Source: Hoylesella enoeca JCM 12259 (lineage in GTDB: Bacteria > Bacteroidota > Bacteroidia > Bacteroidales > Bacteroidaceae). Taken from it: DNA of 41,755 nucleotides. Shown here piece after piece: positions 1-10,044 of this stretch (its first letter is position 1; every line of letters starts with the position of its first letter). The notes under the pieces were generated by a model. It had not been told where the DNA came from and made no database searches. It saw nothing but the letters and a program-made list of their open reading frames with translations. Location: the NCBI RefSeq assembly GCF_000613405.1, contig NZ_BAIX01000019.1, positions 1 through 41,755 of the forward strand, given 5' to 3'. Both the position numbers and the translations under genes were made by a program.

Positions 1-1
1 C

Positions 2-448
2 GACAAATGCTTCCAAGCGCGCTTCAAAAAGACGATCCCCACCGGCACGTTCGACATCAAGCAGCTCCGCGCCGCCACCGACCGGGCGCTCAACGCCGTG
101 CTGCGCCGCATCGATTCGCTCGACGACCTCGAACCCAGCGCGAAAATTACGGCCCTCATCAACGAATACAATGCCGTGGTCGACAATCGTCACACGTTGT
201 TGGCCAATCGTGCGGCCACCAACAAAGCCCGCGCCGAGCGCCAGCTCGAGGAGCTTCGCAAAGAACTCGACCCGCTGATCCGCAAGTTTGAGCAGGAAAA
301 CGGCATCGCCCCCAACGTCCTCGTCTTCACCGGCAAGACCAAAGGCACCGGCAAGAGCAAGGCCTATGAATTGGCTTACAGCACTGATCCGAAGCGGACG
401 ATGTGGGTTGTGCGCGAAAAGGATGAGCTGAAAGAAGTGAAAAGGTGA
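2..448 (+). CDS. DUF6261 family protein, 3' part
   Basis: The window opens inside this gene; codons are in frame from position 2 and run to a stop at 446-448, giving the last 148 residues. The protein is nearly identical to the C-terminal half of the complete gene at 12617-13534, including the ending GKTKGTGKSKAYELAYS...WVVREKDELKEVK. I recognise it as the Bacteroidetes family DUF6261, whose function is unknown. The visible part is charged and predicted mostly helical, with no signal peptide or membrane segment in view. The GC-rich codon use resembles the second copy. The start lies outside the window. Family assignment is fairly secure; any role is unknown. Confidence 0.8.
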   Translation, partial: DKCFQARFKKTIPTGTFDIKQLRAATDRALNAVLRRIDSLDDLEPSAKITALINEYNAVVDNRHTLLANRAATNKARAERQLEELRKELDPLIRKFEQENGIAPNVLVFTGKTKGTGKSKAYELAYSTDPKRTMWVVREKDELKEVKR

Positions 449-485
449 AGAAGTAAATAGGATAGCGCCTTGCACTTATCTTTTT

Positions 486-528
486 ATGATCGGTTAACAA
501 ACATCTGTTTGCTAACCGATCATTTTTT
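486..528 (+). terminator. Rho-independent terminator of the DUF6261 gene, overlapping the ileS promoter
   Basis: A 17-bp stem (486-502 with 507-523, one A-C mismatch) has an ATCT loop and is followed by a T run at 523-528. It lies 37 bases after the DUF6261 stop. Its 3' arm contains the -33 element of the ileS promoter. Confidence 0.8.
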
Positions 529-538
529 CGTACCTTTG
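508..538 (+). promoter_or_regulatory. Bacteroidetes-type promoter of ileS
   Basis: TTTG at 508-511, a 19-nt spacer, and TACCTTTG at 531-538 match the Bacteroidetes housekeeping consensus TTTG-N19/21-TAnnTTTG. Transcription would start near 545, about 20 nt before the ATG at 566. The -33 box sits inside the 3' arm of the upstream terminator hairpin. Confidence 0.8.
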
Positions 539-565
539 CGCGCAAAATTCTATAAAGTAAAGAAA

Positions 566-3500
566 ATGGCTAAGAGATTTGCCGAATACAACGGTCTGGA
601 TCTGACCAAGATCAATAACGATATCCTGAAAGAGTGGGAGAACAACGACGTCTTCCGCCGATCAATCGCCGAACGGGAAGGCTGCCCGCAATTCGTCTTC
701 TTCGAGGGTCCGCCGTCGGCCAATGGTCATCCCGGAATCCACCACGTGCTGGCGCGCTCGATCAAGGACGCTTTCAATCGATACAAGACTATGAAAGGCT
801 TCCAGGTGTATCGCAAAGCCGGATGGGACACCCACGGACTGCCTGTGGAGCTGGGCGTGGAGAAAGAGTTGGGCATCACCAAGAAAGATATCGACAACCG
901 GAAATCGCCCAAATATATCTCGGTGGAAGACTATAACCGCAAGTGCCGCGAAAATGTAATGAAATTCACGGAGGAATGGCGCAAGCTGACAGAAAAGATG
1001 GGCTATTTCGTCGACTTGGATCATCCTTACATCACTTACGACAATAAGTACATCGAGACGCTCTGGTGGTTGCTGAAACAACTCCATAGCAAAGGCTTGC
1101 TATATAAAGGCTATACGATTCAGCCCTACTCTCCGGCTGCCGGAACCGGGCTCAGTTCACACGAGCTGAATCTGCCGGGCTGTTACCGTGATGTGAAAGA
1201 CACCACCGTCACGGCTCTATTCAAGGTGCTCAATCCGCGGGATGAATGGACCAAATGGGGCACTCCTTATTTCACGGCCTGGACCACTACGCCATGGACG
1301 TTGCCCTCAAATACGGCGCTGTGCGTGGGTCCGAACATCCGATATGCGGCCATCGAAACCTATAACCCCTACAACGGTGAACCGATCACGGCGATCATAG
1401 CTGAGAGCCGGCTCGATGCTTACTTCAAGCCCGAAGGTAGGGATCTGCCGTTGGAAAGCTATCAACACGGCGATAAGACGGTACCTTACCGCGTGATCGG
1501 AACTTACAGCGGAACCGAACTCGTGGGGCTGACCTATCGCCAATTGATGCCTTGGGTAAAACCCTCAGCCAAGTTGGATGTCAATGCGCCTGAATTTGTC
1601 CATCGTTATGCAGCCGCACACCCCGAGAAGACTTTCATGGGCGAAAACGGTAAGGACAAGTTTGTGGAAATGGCAGAATGCGCTTTCCGCGTGATCCCCG
1701 GCGACTATGTCACCACCGAAGATGGTACGGGTATTGTGCATATTGCCCCGACTTTCGGTGCAGACGACGCCAAGGTGGCCAAAGACGCCGAAGTGCCATC
1801 GCTGTTTCTGATCAACAAAAAAGGCGAAACGCGCCCAATGGTGGATTTGCAGGGAAAATATTATCTGACGGATGAACTGGACAACAACTTCCGCACTGCG
1901 TGCGTGGATGCCAAAGCCTACGGTCATCATGCCGGCGACTATGTCAAAAATGCCTACGATCCGCGCTTCAACGTAGACGGATACGACGAAGCGGCTGCCA
2001 ACAAAGCCGAAGATCTCAACATCATCATCTGCATGGAGATGAAACAGGAGGGCATCGCACTCAAAATCGAGAAACATGTGCACAACTATCCGCACTGCTG
2101 GCGGACAGACAAGCCGATCCTGTATTATCCCCTGGATAGCTGGTTTATCAAGAGCACGGCAAGGAAAGAGCGGATGGTGGAACTCAATAAAACCATCAAT
2201 TGGCAACCCGAATCAACGGGTACAGGACGCTTCGGCAACTGGCTCGAGAACCTCAATGACTGGAATCTCTCCCGTTCGCGCTTCTGGGGTACGCCGCTGC
2301 CTATCTGGCGCGACGAAGACGGCAAGGAAATCTGCATCGGCAGCATAGAAGAACTCTATACCGAAATTGAGAAGAGCGTTGCAGCCGGAGTGATGTCATC
2401 CAACCCGATGAAAGACAAAGGATTCGTGCCCAATGACTTCGACAAAGAGAATTATGACAAGATCGACCTGCATCGCCCCTATGTAGACGACATCGTACTG
2501 GTGAGCGAGAGCGGCAAACCGATGCACCGCGAGACCGACCTCATCGACGTGTGGTTCGACTCCGGTTCGATGCCCTACGCCCAAGTGCATTATCCGTTCG
2601 AGCATCGCGATGCGATCGACAAGCGCACGGCATTCCCCGCAGATTTCATCAACGAGGGCGTGGATCAGACACGCGGCTGGTTCTTCACGCTGCATGCCAT
2701 CGCTGCGATGGTCTTCGACAGCGTGGCATTCAAGAACGTGATTTCGACGGGACTCGTGCTCGATGCCAAAGGCAATAAGATGAGCAAACACGTGGGCAAC
2801 GTGGTCGATCCTTTCGAGATGATCGACCAATATGGCGCCGATTCCGTGCGATTCTACATGATGACCAACTCCGAGCCGTGGGACAACCTGAAATTTGATG
2901 CCGGCGGTGTAGACGAAGTGCGCCGCAAATTCTTCGGCACACTTTACAACACCTACTCATTCTTCGCCCTCTATGCCAACGTAGACGGATTCGACCCGAC
3001 AGAGCCTCAGATCAAGCTCGAAGATCGGCCCGAAATCGACCGCTGGATTCTCTCGTCGCTCCACACATTAATAAAAGGTGTAGATCACGAACTCCAAAGC
3101 TATGATCCCACCCGGGCCGGCCGACTCATTGACACCTTCGTCAACGACGATCTCAGCAACTGGTATGTGCGGCTCAACCGCAAACGCTTCTGGGGCAAAG
3201 AGATGAGTGCCGACAAGCGTTCTGCATACCAGACGCTCTACACCTGCCTGATGACCGTGGCCAAACTGCTGGCGCCATTCACACCGTTCTATGCCGATCA
3301 GCTGTGGAAAGACCTCGGCGGCGAACAGGCCGACAGGACCTGCTCCGTGCATCTGGTTAAATTCCCCGAAGCCGACGAACAGGCTATCGATCGCGAGCTT
3401 GAAGCGCGGATGGAGATGGCACAGAAGATCACTTCGATGACCCTGGCACTGCGCCGCAAAGTCAATATCAAAGTGCGCCAACCCCTCCAACAGATCATGA

Positions 3501-4125
3501 TTCCCGCCATAGACACCACCCAGAAACGCCATATCGAAGCCGTAAAAGATCTTATCATCAGCGAAGTCAACGTCAAAGAACTGAACTTCGTCGAGGGTAA
3601 TGGCGTGCTAATCAAGAAAGTGAAATGCAACTTCCGCACCATGGGTAAGAAGTACGGCAAGCTGATGAAAGACATCGCTGCCCAATTGAGTGCGCTCGAC
3701 CAAGATCGCATCGCTGCTTTCGAGCGCAATGGGAAAATGGATCTCAACATTGCCGGCCAATCCGTAAGCGTAGATATCACCGATGTCGAGATTATCAGCG
3801 AGGATATTCCGGGATGGTTAGTGGCCAATGAGGCAATCTCACCGTAGCATTAGAGGTGGAACTCACCGATGAACTTCGCCATGAGGGAATGGCCCGCGAA
3901 CTGATCAACCGCATTCAGAACATCCGTAAGGAAAGCGGGTTGGAAATCACCGACCGCATCCGTGTCACCCTTTCGCCCCATCCGCAGATCGAGGCAGCCG
4001 TGACCCGCTACGATGAATATATTCGCACACAAGTGTTGGCCGACCGAATCGACCTCGCCGATAATGGGGGCGTGGAAGCCGACTTCGATGGGTTCAAACT
4101 CCATATCGAGATTGCGAAGATCTGA
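566..4125 (+). CDS. ileS: Isoleucyl-tRNA synthetase (apparent frameshift near 3832)
   Basis: Cytoplasmic class I synthetase that charges tRNA-Ile and edits misactivated valine. The HIGH-type motif HPGIHH lies at about residues 55-60 and the KMSKS-type motif reads KMSKHVGN near residue 738. The CP1 editing domain lies between them, and an anticodon-binding domain and a C-terminal DUF5915-like region follow. ATG 566 is chosen over upstream in-frame TTG codons because it begins the conserved MAKRFAEYNGL and lies just after a good promoter. The frame ends at a premature stop at 3845-3847, but the next frame continues without a gap to a stop at 4123-4125. Restoring one G in the GG at 3832-3833 gives VANEGNLTVALEVELTDEL and a protein of about 1187 aa, normal for Bacteroidetes. 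The gene is essential, so the shift is most likely a sequence error. Confidence 0.95.
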
Positions 4126-4137
4126 TGCGAAATAGAA

Positions 4138-4383
4138 CATCCGCCACTTGGGAAAATCTGTTTTGAGCAAAAAGAAGGCTTCCCAAACATGGGAAAATCC
4201 ATTTTGAACGAAAATAAGGTTTCCCAAACATGGGAAAGTCTATTTTGAACGAAAATAAGGTTTCCCAAATATGGGAAGAGCATTTTTGAACGAAAACAGA
4301 GTTTCCCAAACATGGGAAGAGCATTTTTGAACGAAAACAGAGTTTCCCAAACATGGGAAAGCTGATTTTGAACGAAAACAAGG
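4138..4383. repeat. Tandem hairpin array 1: six 41-nt units
   Basis: Six consecutive units of exactly 41 nt start at 4138, 4179, 4220, 4261, 4302 and 4343. Each has an 18-nt dyad with a 7-bp stem and 4-nt loop (TTTCCCA-AACA-TGGGAAA), then a 23-nt linker ending like GAACGAAAACAAGG. The first unit has lost its 5' stem arm; the other five are 85-100% alike. The array fills the 325-nt gap between ileS and the dksA-like gene. Because 41 is not a multiple of 3, it leaves long but meaningless open frames on the minus strand. Function unknown. Confidence 0.93.
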
Positions 4384-4450
4384 CAAAACCTCCGAGTTAC
4401 GCCGACTATTGAATAAAGAGAGTAGAAAACCATTAAACAACAAGACAACT

Positions 4451-4831
4451 ATGGCAGAGAAAACAAGGTATAGTGATGAGGAGTTGGAAGAATTCAACGA
4501 CATCATTAACGAAAAACTGAAACTGGCGCGCCGCGACTATGAGTCGATGATGCGCACACTCATGAACCAAGACAGCAACGATGTGGACGACACATCGCCC
4601 ACCTATAAGGTCTTAGAGGAAGGCAGTGCCACACAGACCAAAGAAGAACTGGTGCAACTGGCCAACCGGCAGCAGAAGTTTATCCAAGGATTAGAGGCTG
4701 CTCTCATCCGAATCAAGAACAAGACCTATGGTATTGATCGGATGACAGGCGAACTGATTCCGAAAGAACGCCTACGCGCCGTGCCACACGCCACATTGAG
4801 CGTTGCATCGAAAAACGCCCGCAAACGTTAA
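4451..4831 (+). CDS. DksA/TraR-family regulator without zinc-finger cysteines
   Basis: 126 aa. The N-terminal half is a charged coiled coil (residues about 5-95). The C-terminal part, YGIDRMTGELIPKERLRAVPHA, keeps the shape of the DksA/TraR zinc-finger segment but has no cysteine. DksA proteins bind the RNA polymerase secondary channel and modulate initiation with ppGpp; whether this protein does so is inferred from the family. ATG 4451 fits the conserved MAEKTRYSDEELEEF; an in-frame ATG 42 nt upstream would add a low-complexity stretch and is less likely. It is first in a tight run with lspA and is preceded by hairpin array 1. No clear TAnnTTTG box was seen upstream. Confidence 0.88.
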   Translation: MAEKTRYSDEELEEFNDIINEKLKLARRDYESMMRTLMNQDSNDVDDTSPTYKVLEEGSATQTKEELVQLANRQQKFIQGLEAALIRIKNKTYGIDRMTGELIPKERLRAVPHATLSVASKNARKR

Positions 4832-4852
4832 GCACATCAAGGTCGGATATAC

Positions 4853-5485
4853 ATGAAAAGATATCGAGAGTTTTTCACCGACGGCCGCTTGTCGGTACTC
4901 ATCATTGCAGCGATCTTGGTGATCGATCAGCTCATCAAGATCGCTGTCAAAACTAATATGAGCTTGGGCGAATCGATCCGTATCACCGACTGGTTTTACA
5001 TCGATTTCGTTGAGAACAAGGGAATGGCTTTTGGGATGACCTTCATCAACAAACTATTTCTGAGTGTGCTGCGGCTATGCGCCATCAGCCTAATCAGCTG
5101 GTATATCTACAAACAAGTGAAAGCAGGCGCACGTACACGCTATATCGTACTGCTGTCGATGGTGGTGGCCGGTGCAGCCGGCAACATGCTGGACTCGATG
5201 TTTTACGGACTGACTTTCAGCGCATCATCACCTTTCACCGTGTCCGAATGGGTGCCTTTCGGCACAGGTTATGCAGGATTCCTGACCGGCAAGGTCGTGG
5301 ATATGTTCTACTTCCCATTGATCGTCACTACGTGGCCCGAATGGGTTCCCTATTGGGGCGGCCAGGAATTTGTCTTTTTCAGTCCCGTGTTCAACTTCGC
5401 CGACTCCTGCGTGAGTGTAGGTTTTGTAGCGTTGCTCCTCTTTTGCAGACAAGAGTTGGGACAAATTTCGTTTAAGAAATCATGA
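4853..5485 (+). CDS. lspA: Lipoprotein signal peptidase (signal peptidase II)
   Basis: 210-aa inner-membrane aspartyl protease that removes the signal peptide of diacylglyceryl-modified prolipoproteins. Four membrane segments are visible. The catalytic aspartates lie in GNMLD (Asp114) and NFADS (Asp184), and the conserved VENKGMAFG segment is at about residues 53-61. The protein is longer than the roughly 160-aa proteobacterial enzyme because of an insertion between the catalytic motifs (about residues 120-165), which is usual in Bacteroidetes. It lies 21 nt after the dksA-like gene and overlaps the next gene, a lipoprotein, by 4 nt, so the two are probably translationally coupled. Confidence 0.96.
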   Translation: MKRYREFFTDGRLSVLIIAAILVIDQLIKIAVKTNMSLGESIRITDWFYIDFVENKGMAFGMTFINKLFLSVLRLCAISLISWYIYKQVKAGARTRYIVLLSMVVAGAAGNMLDSMFYGLTFSASSPFTVSEWVPFGTGYAGFLTGKVVDMFYFPLIVTTWPEWVPYWGGQEFVFFSPVFNFADSCVSVGFVALLLFCRQELGQISFKKS

Positions 5486-6417
5486 AGCATCTGTTCTCCC
5501 ATATCGCTCTGATCATTCTGTTGGGGAGTATATTGTCTCTGACTGTCGGTTGCAAACCCGGTGTCCCGAGTGAATATATCCAGCCGGGAGACATGGAAGA
5601 CATCCTCTATGACTATCACGTCGCCGACGGAATGGCGACACAGAAATCGGGTAATCACGACTTTTACTTGCGTGCTTATCGATTGGCTGTTCTCAAAAAG
5701 CATGGTATTACGGAAGCGGAATTAGACTCTTCACTGGTATATTACACACGCCACACCGAATTGTTGCACCAAATCTACGAACACCTGGCCAAACGCTTGA
5801 GCGACGAAGCCGTAGCCCTCGGTGCGTCGGCAAGCGGTATAGACAGATACAACACGCTTTCGACAACTGGCGATACGGCCAGCATCTGGAAAGGAGAGAG
5901 TTCGGCAGTCTTCGTTCCTAAACCGCCATTCAATCAACTATCGTTTTCCGTCAAGGCCGACACGACATTTCATAAAGGCGATGTTATTTTGCTGCATTTC
6001 CGGGCACAGTTTATCTATCAAGACGGAATACGTGATGGCGTTGCTGTTTTAGCCGTTCGGTTCGGCAACGATAGCATAACCTCGCAGATGATGCGCGTCA
6101 CCAGTTCGGATTCATACACTTTGCAGGTGCGAGACGACAACCATCTCGGCATCAAAGAGGTCAGCGGGTTTATCATGCTAAACAAGAGTTTGTCGCCCGA
6201 CCAGCCGTCGACCACTTTACAGATGATGGCTGTCAACCGCCTGCGATTGATTCGGATTCACGAGCAAAAGAACAAAAAAGCGGATAAGGCGGCTGCCGAT
6301 TCGACCAAAACCGACTCCGTACCGAAACATCAGGAGCTGCCGGCAGAACCGGCATCTTCCACAGAAGTACCTCCCGCAGAACCTTCGTCACTTCCTAACG
6401 AAATCCCCACCCGATGA
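5482..6417 (+). CDS. DUF4296 domain lipoprotein
   Basis: 311 aa with a lipoprotein signal (SLTVGC, lipidated Cys24), so exported and membrane anchored. The DUF4296 domain covers about residues 30-120 and begins IQPGDMEDILYDYHVADGMA. A beta-rich middle part and a proline/glutamate-rich, probably disordered tail (about residues 265-311) follow. Function is unknown. Its start overlaps the lspA stop (ATGA), so it is made together with the peptidase likely to mature it. It overlaps the following 72-aa gene by 4 nt as well. Confidence 0.85.
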   Translation: MKHLFSHIALIILLGSILSLTVGCKPGVPSEYIQPGDMEDILYDYHVADGMATQKSGNHDFYLRAYRLAVLKKHGITEAELDSSLVYYTRHTELLHQIYEHLAKRLSDEAVALGASASGIDRYNTLSTTGDTASIWKGESSAVFVPKPPFNQLSFSVKADTTFHKGDVILLHFRAQFIYQDGIRDGVAVLAVRFGNDSITSQMMRVTSSDSYTLQVRDDNHLGIKEVSGFIMLNKSLSPDQPSTTLQMMAVNRLRLIRIHEQKNKKADKAAADSTKTDSVPKHQELPAEPASSTEVPPAEPSSLPNEIPTR

Positions 6418-6632
6418 GCCAAACATTTCGACGTATCGGAGCTAACAGGATCGTTGACGACAAACGCGTGCTTAAACAAGCCGTCGTAGAGATTACCCAC
6501 GGACGCGTGACGAACTATTACACATTCAAAGACGAGTTGCCCGCAACGGAATGGTTAGGAGGAACCATCCGACTCCGTCAAGACACCGACGGCATTTTAC
6601 GAGCTTACAGCAATGACACAGTATTAGAATAA
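6414..6632 (+). CDS. Small conserved hypothetical protein, 72 aa
   Basis: Overlaps the DUF4296 stop by 4 nt and ends 16 nt before the M23 peptidase, so it sits inside a compact operon. It has no signal peptide or membrane segment. The sequence looks like a small beta-rich domain (KQAVVEITHGRVTNYYTF...GGTIRLRQD). I do not recognise a named family. The tight coupling on both sides is the main evidence that it is a real gene. Confidence 0.7.
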   Translation: MSQTFRRIGANRIVDDKRVLKQAVVEITHGRVTNYYTFKDELPATEWLGGTIRLRQDTDGILRAYSNDTVLE

Positions 6633-6648
6633 ACTCAGCATACAATCA

Positions 6649-8295
6649 ATGAGTTGGTTGCTCAGCATACTCCTCGCGACAAATGTCGCTTTCAGTTCAC
6701 CAGTCAACTATGAAATAGCTTTGGCTGGCAACTTCGGCGAACCTCGTCCGAATCATTTCCACGGCGGAGTAGACATCAAGACGGGCGGCGTCGAGGGCAA
6801 ACCCATCTTCTCCATAGGCGATGGTTACATATCGCACGTGTCGGTAGGCATCGGTGGTTTCGGCAATGCGGTCTATGTACATCATCCGGAAGGCTACACA
6901 AGCGTGTATTGTCACTTGAAAAAATTCGTCCCGCAGATTGCCGCAATGGTGCGAAAATGGCAGTATGCACATCATTCTTATGTCGGCGATATGCACTTTG
7001 CTCCCACCGATCTACGTTGCCAAAGGCCAACTCATCGCCGTCAGTGGTAATTCCGGTTCATCCCAGGCCCCGCATTTGCATCTCGAAATCCACAACACAC
7101 GCACATGGGAGATGCTTGATCCGCTCGACTTCATCGGTGTTGCGGTCAAAGACAAACTGCCTCCGATGGCTCATGGCTTCATGGTTTATCCCCAACCGGG
7201 AGAAGGAATGTTCTGCGGCGGAAGTTCCAAACAGTCGTTTCCGTTCACAAGTCATGACCTAACGCGCAAATTCACGGCCTGGGGCAAGGTGGGATTCGGC
7301 ATCTGGGCCAATGATTATATGGAGATAACGTATAATCGTTACGGCGTTCGGAAGACCGAACTCTTCGTTGACGACCACCTCGTTTTCAGTAGCGACATCA
7401 GTCGTGTGCCTATGGAAGACAACAGAATGGTCAATGCTTGGGGCGACTATGAGCATTTCCTGCGTTACAACGTATGGTATATGCGCTCCTTCATTTCCCC
7501 TGGCGTCACACTTCCTTGCATGTCGGCCGACAGCAACCGCGGCTTGATCGACTTCAATCAAGAGCGCGATTACCACATCACTTATTCGTTGACCGACTTC
7601 AAAGGAAACAACAGCCGCTACACATTCACCGTCACCGGTAAGCGAACGGCAATCGCTCCGTCACCAGAACGCCATCCGCTACGCACGCTGTATTGGAATC
7701 AGACGAATTACGTTCAGCTTCCCGGCATGCAAATCGTGATTCCGTCGGGCTGTTTGGCCGATCATTGTGAAGTGCATCCGAAGATCGGATTCCGCCCCGG
7801 CGCACTCTCCGACGATTATCAACTGATGCGAGATCATTTCCGCTGTTCCATTATGCCAAGATCAGTCTGCGTCTGAAACACGCCGTGAAAGATCCTTCCA
7901 AACTTTACATCGTCAGCCGTTGGGGAACGGATCGATACATGGGCGGAACCTATCAGGATGGATGGATTACAGGGCATGCGCAAGAGCTTGGTGCAACTTA
8001 CCGTCTTTCATACGACGAAACACCGCCAATCATCACGCCGATAACGGTTAATCGCTGGGCAACTAACCATATCTTGCAAATCGGTTTGCAAGACAAAGAG
8101 AGCGGCGTGGCTTCTTATGAAGGATACATCGACGGCAAATTTGTTCTTTTCGAGGAAGTTCCCAAAAGCCCGTGGGTGCGTTGTGATCTTGCGCAGACAC
8201 CCATCAAGAAAACGGGGCAGATGCATCGCCTGACGTTTATTGCCACAGACAATCGGGCAAACAAACGCGTTTTCACCACACAAATCAAGTATTAA
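6649..8295 (+). CDS. M23 family metallopeptidase (two apparent frameshift sites)
   Basis: A LytM-type zinc endopeptidase, probably periplasmic, expected to cut peptidoglycan cross-bridges. A short signal peptide is followed by the zinc motif HFHGGVD (His38, Asp42) and, after the shift, SQAPHLHLEIH with the HxH motif. The C-terminal half is the long beta-rich region found in Bacteroidetes M23 proteins. The frame moves near 7015-7016 and returns near 7840-7841. Restoring CCGG for CG at the first site gives FAPTDLPVAKGQLIAVSGN; restoring CCC for CC at the second gives FPLFHYAKISLRL. The repaired protein is about 549-550 aa. Since the rest of the frame is intact across 1.6 kb, sequence error is more likely than decay. 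Confidence 0.88.
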
Positions 8296-8310
8296 CCTAA
8301 CCAATTAGAT

Positions 8311-9978
8311 ATGAATAAACGTTCAGTACACAAGTCAAGAGTTCTGTTTTTGCTCGTTGCGGCCCTGTTTTTGTCCGTTAAGGCGAGCGCTTGTACCAAT
8401 TTCATCGTGGGCAAAAAGGCCTCGACAGACGGTTCGGTCATCTGCACCTATAATGCCGATGACTACGGCATGTTTATCGGCCTTTGTCATTTCCCCGCTG
8501 CCAAACATGCGAAAGGAGAAATGCGCAAAATCATCGACTGGGATACCAAGGTGTATCATGGTGAGATTCCCGAAGCTCCCGAAACCTATAATGTCATCGG
8601 AAACATCAACGAATATCAGGTGACCATCGGCGAAACCACTTACGGCGGACGTGATGAAATGGTCGACACAACCGGCATCTTAGATTACGGCTCGCTCATT
8701 TATGTGGCCCTGCAACGCTCCAAAACAGCCCGCGAAGCCATCCGTGTGATGACCACTCTCACCCAGAAATACGGCTATTGCAGCGGTGGCGAAACCTTTA
8801 CCATCTGCGATCCCAACGAGGCTTGGATCATGGAAATGATGGGGAAAGGACCTGGTTCGAAAGGAACAGTGTGGGTGGCCATGCGCATTCCCGACAACGC
8901 CATCTGCGGTCATGCCAACCAAAGTCGTATCGGCAAGTTCAACATGAAGGACAAAAACAACGTGCTTTATGCCAAAGACGTGATCTCTTTTGCGCGTAAG
9001 ATGGGTTGGTTCACAGGCAAAGACGCCGACTTCTCATGGAAAAACACGTATGCAAAACCCACATTCGGCGGTCGCCGCTTCTGCGATGCACGCGTGTGGA
9101 GCTTCTTCCGCCATTTCGATGACGGCTTCGACCGTTATCTCCCGTGGGCTTTGGGCAAAGATCCCAATGCCGAAGACATGCCGTTATGGATCATTCCCAA
9201 CCGGAAAGTAAGTGTGCAGGACATCGAAATGTGTATGCGCGACCACTACGAGGGCACGGCTTTGGCCATCGACAGTGCCGACATCGGTAGCGGAATCTGG
9301 CAAATGCCCTATCGCCCCACCCCACTGTCATTCACCTACAACGGCAAGAAATATTTCAACGAGCGCCCCACCAGCACGCAGCAAACCGGTTTCTCCTATG
9401 TCGCACAGATGCGCGCATGGCTTCCGAGACAGATCGGAGGCGTGCTTTGGTTCGGAAATGACGACGGAAACATGGTTGCTTACACGCCGATTTATTGCGG
9501 CAACACCACGCAACCCGAGTGTTACAACACGCCGGGAGCCGATGCGCTGACATTCTCCGACAAAAATGCTTACTGGGTTTGCAACTGGGTGAGCAACATG
9601 GTTTATCCCCGTTATGCACAGATGTTCCCCTCGTTGCGCGAAGTTCGCGACAGTCTTGAACAGTCCTATTTCGCCAACCAGTCGGCCGTGGAAGAAAAAG
9701 CGCGCAGCCTTTATGCCACCGATCCAGCTGCCGCCATCAACTATCTCAACGATTACAGCAACGAGCAAGCGCAGCAAATGTTGGTTCGCTGGAAACAACT
9801 CGCCATTTATCTCATCGTGAAATACAACGATATGATCATCAAACCCAGCCACAACGGCGTCTTCGAACGCACGTCCACAGGTCTCGGAACCAAGGTGACG
9901 CGTCCGGGTTATCCCCAAGCCTTTGCCAAAAAACTCATTGAATCCACCGGCGATAAGTTCGCTTATCCTGCCGAATAA
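8311..9978 (+). CDS. C69 family dipeptidase (secreted Ntn hydrolase)
   Basis: 555 aa. A signal peptide (about residues 1-27) ends at ASA|CTNFIVG, so the mature protein would start with Cys28, the N-terminal nucleophile expected for the PepD/C69 family. The family signature continues with DGSVICTYNADDYG. The enzyme should cleave dipeptides or short peptides in the periplasm. It is the last gene of the run begun by the dksA-like regulator, 15 nt after the M23 peptidase, and is closed by the terminator at 9997-10034. Next to an M23 endopeptidase, a role in peptide recycling is possible but only inferred. Confidence 0.93.
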   Translation: MNKRSVHKSRVLFLLVAALFLSVKASACTNFIVGKKASTDGSVICTYNADDYGMFIGLCHFPAAKHAKGEMRKIIDWDTKVYHGEIPEAPETYNVIGNINEYQVTIGETTYGGRDEMVDTTGILDYGSLIYVALQRSKTAREAIRVMTTLTQKYGYCSGGETFTICDPNEAWIMEMMGKGPGSKGTVWVAMRIPDNAICGHANQSRIGKFNMKDKNNVLYAKDVISFARKMGWFTGKDADFSWKNTYAKPTFGGRRFCDARVWSFFRHFDDGFDRYLPWALGKDPNAEDMPLWIIPNRKVSVQDIEMCMRDHYEGTALAIDSADIGSGIWQMPYRPTPLSFTYNGKKYFNERPTSTQQTGFSYVAQMRAWLPRQIGGVLWFGNDDGNMVAYTPIYCGNTTQPECYNTPGADALTFSDKNAYWVCNWVSNMVYPRYAQMFPSLREVRDSLEQSYFANQSAVEEKARSLYATDPAAAINYLNDYSNEQAQQMLVRWKQLAIYLIVKYNDMIIKPSHNGVFERTSTGLGTKVTRPGYPQAFAKKLIESTGDKFAYPAE

Positions 9979-9996
9979 ACTCGTCTGAGACAATCC

Positions 9997-10034
9997 ATGA
10001 TGCGCAATGAATTTCCATTGCGCATCATTTTTTT
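9997..10034 (+). terminator. Rho-independent terminator after the C69 dipeptidase
   Basis: A perfect 13-bp stem (9997-10009 with 10016-10028), a 6-nt loop, and a T run at 10028-10034. It lies 18 nt after the stop codon and separates the peptidase operon from the fimbrillin locus. Confidence 0.92.
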
Positions 10035-10044
10035 CAATAGAATC

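Noticed and set aside
470..565. ileS start at the upstream TTG
   Set aside because: It would place the start codon inside the terminator and promoter; MAKRFAEYNGL at 566 is the family start.
3848..4125. Pseudogene calls for ileS, M23, fimbrillin, WecB-like, SusD, SusC and tgt
   Set aside because: Each shift is repaired by one G or C in a short run (two bases at 7015-7016), the rest of each gene is intact, and ileS cannot be dispensed with.
4138..4383. CRISPR array
   Set aside because: The 'spacers' are as conserved as the dyads, the whole 41-nt unit repeats, and no cas gene is present. The same applies to 12362-12584.
4008..4448. Minus-strand coding regions across hairpin array 1
   Set aside because: All three frames are open only because a 41-nt unit without stop codons repeats. 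The predicted peptides are repeat artefacts and overlap the ileS end.
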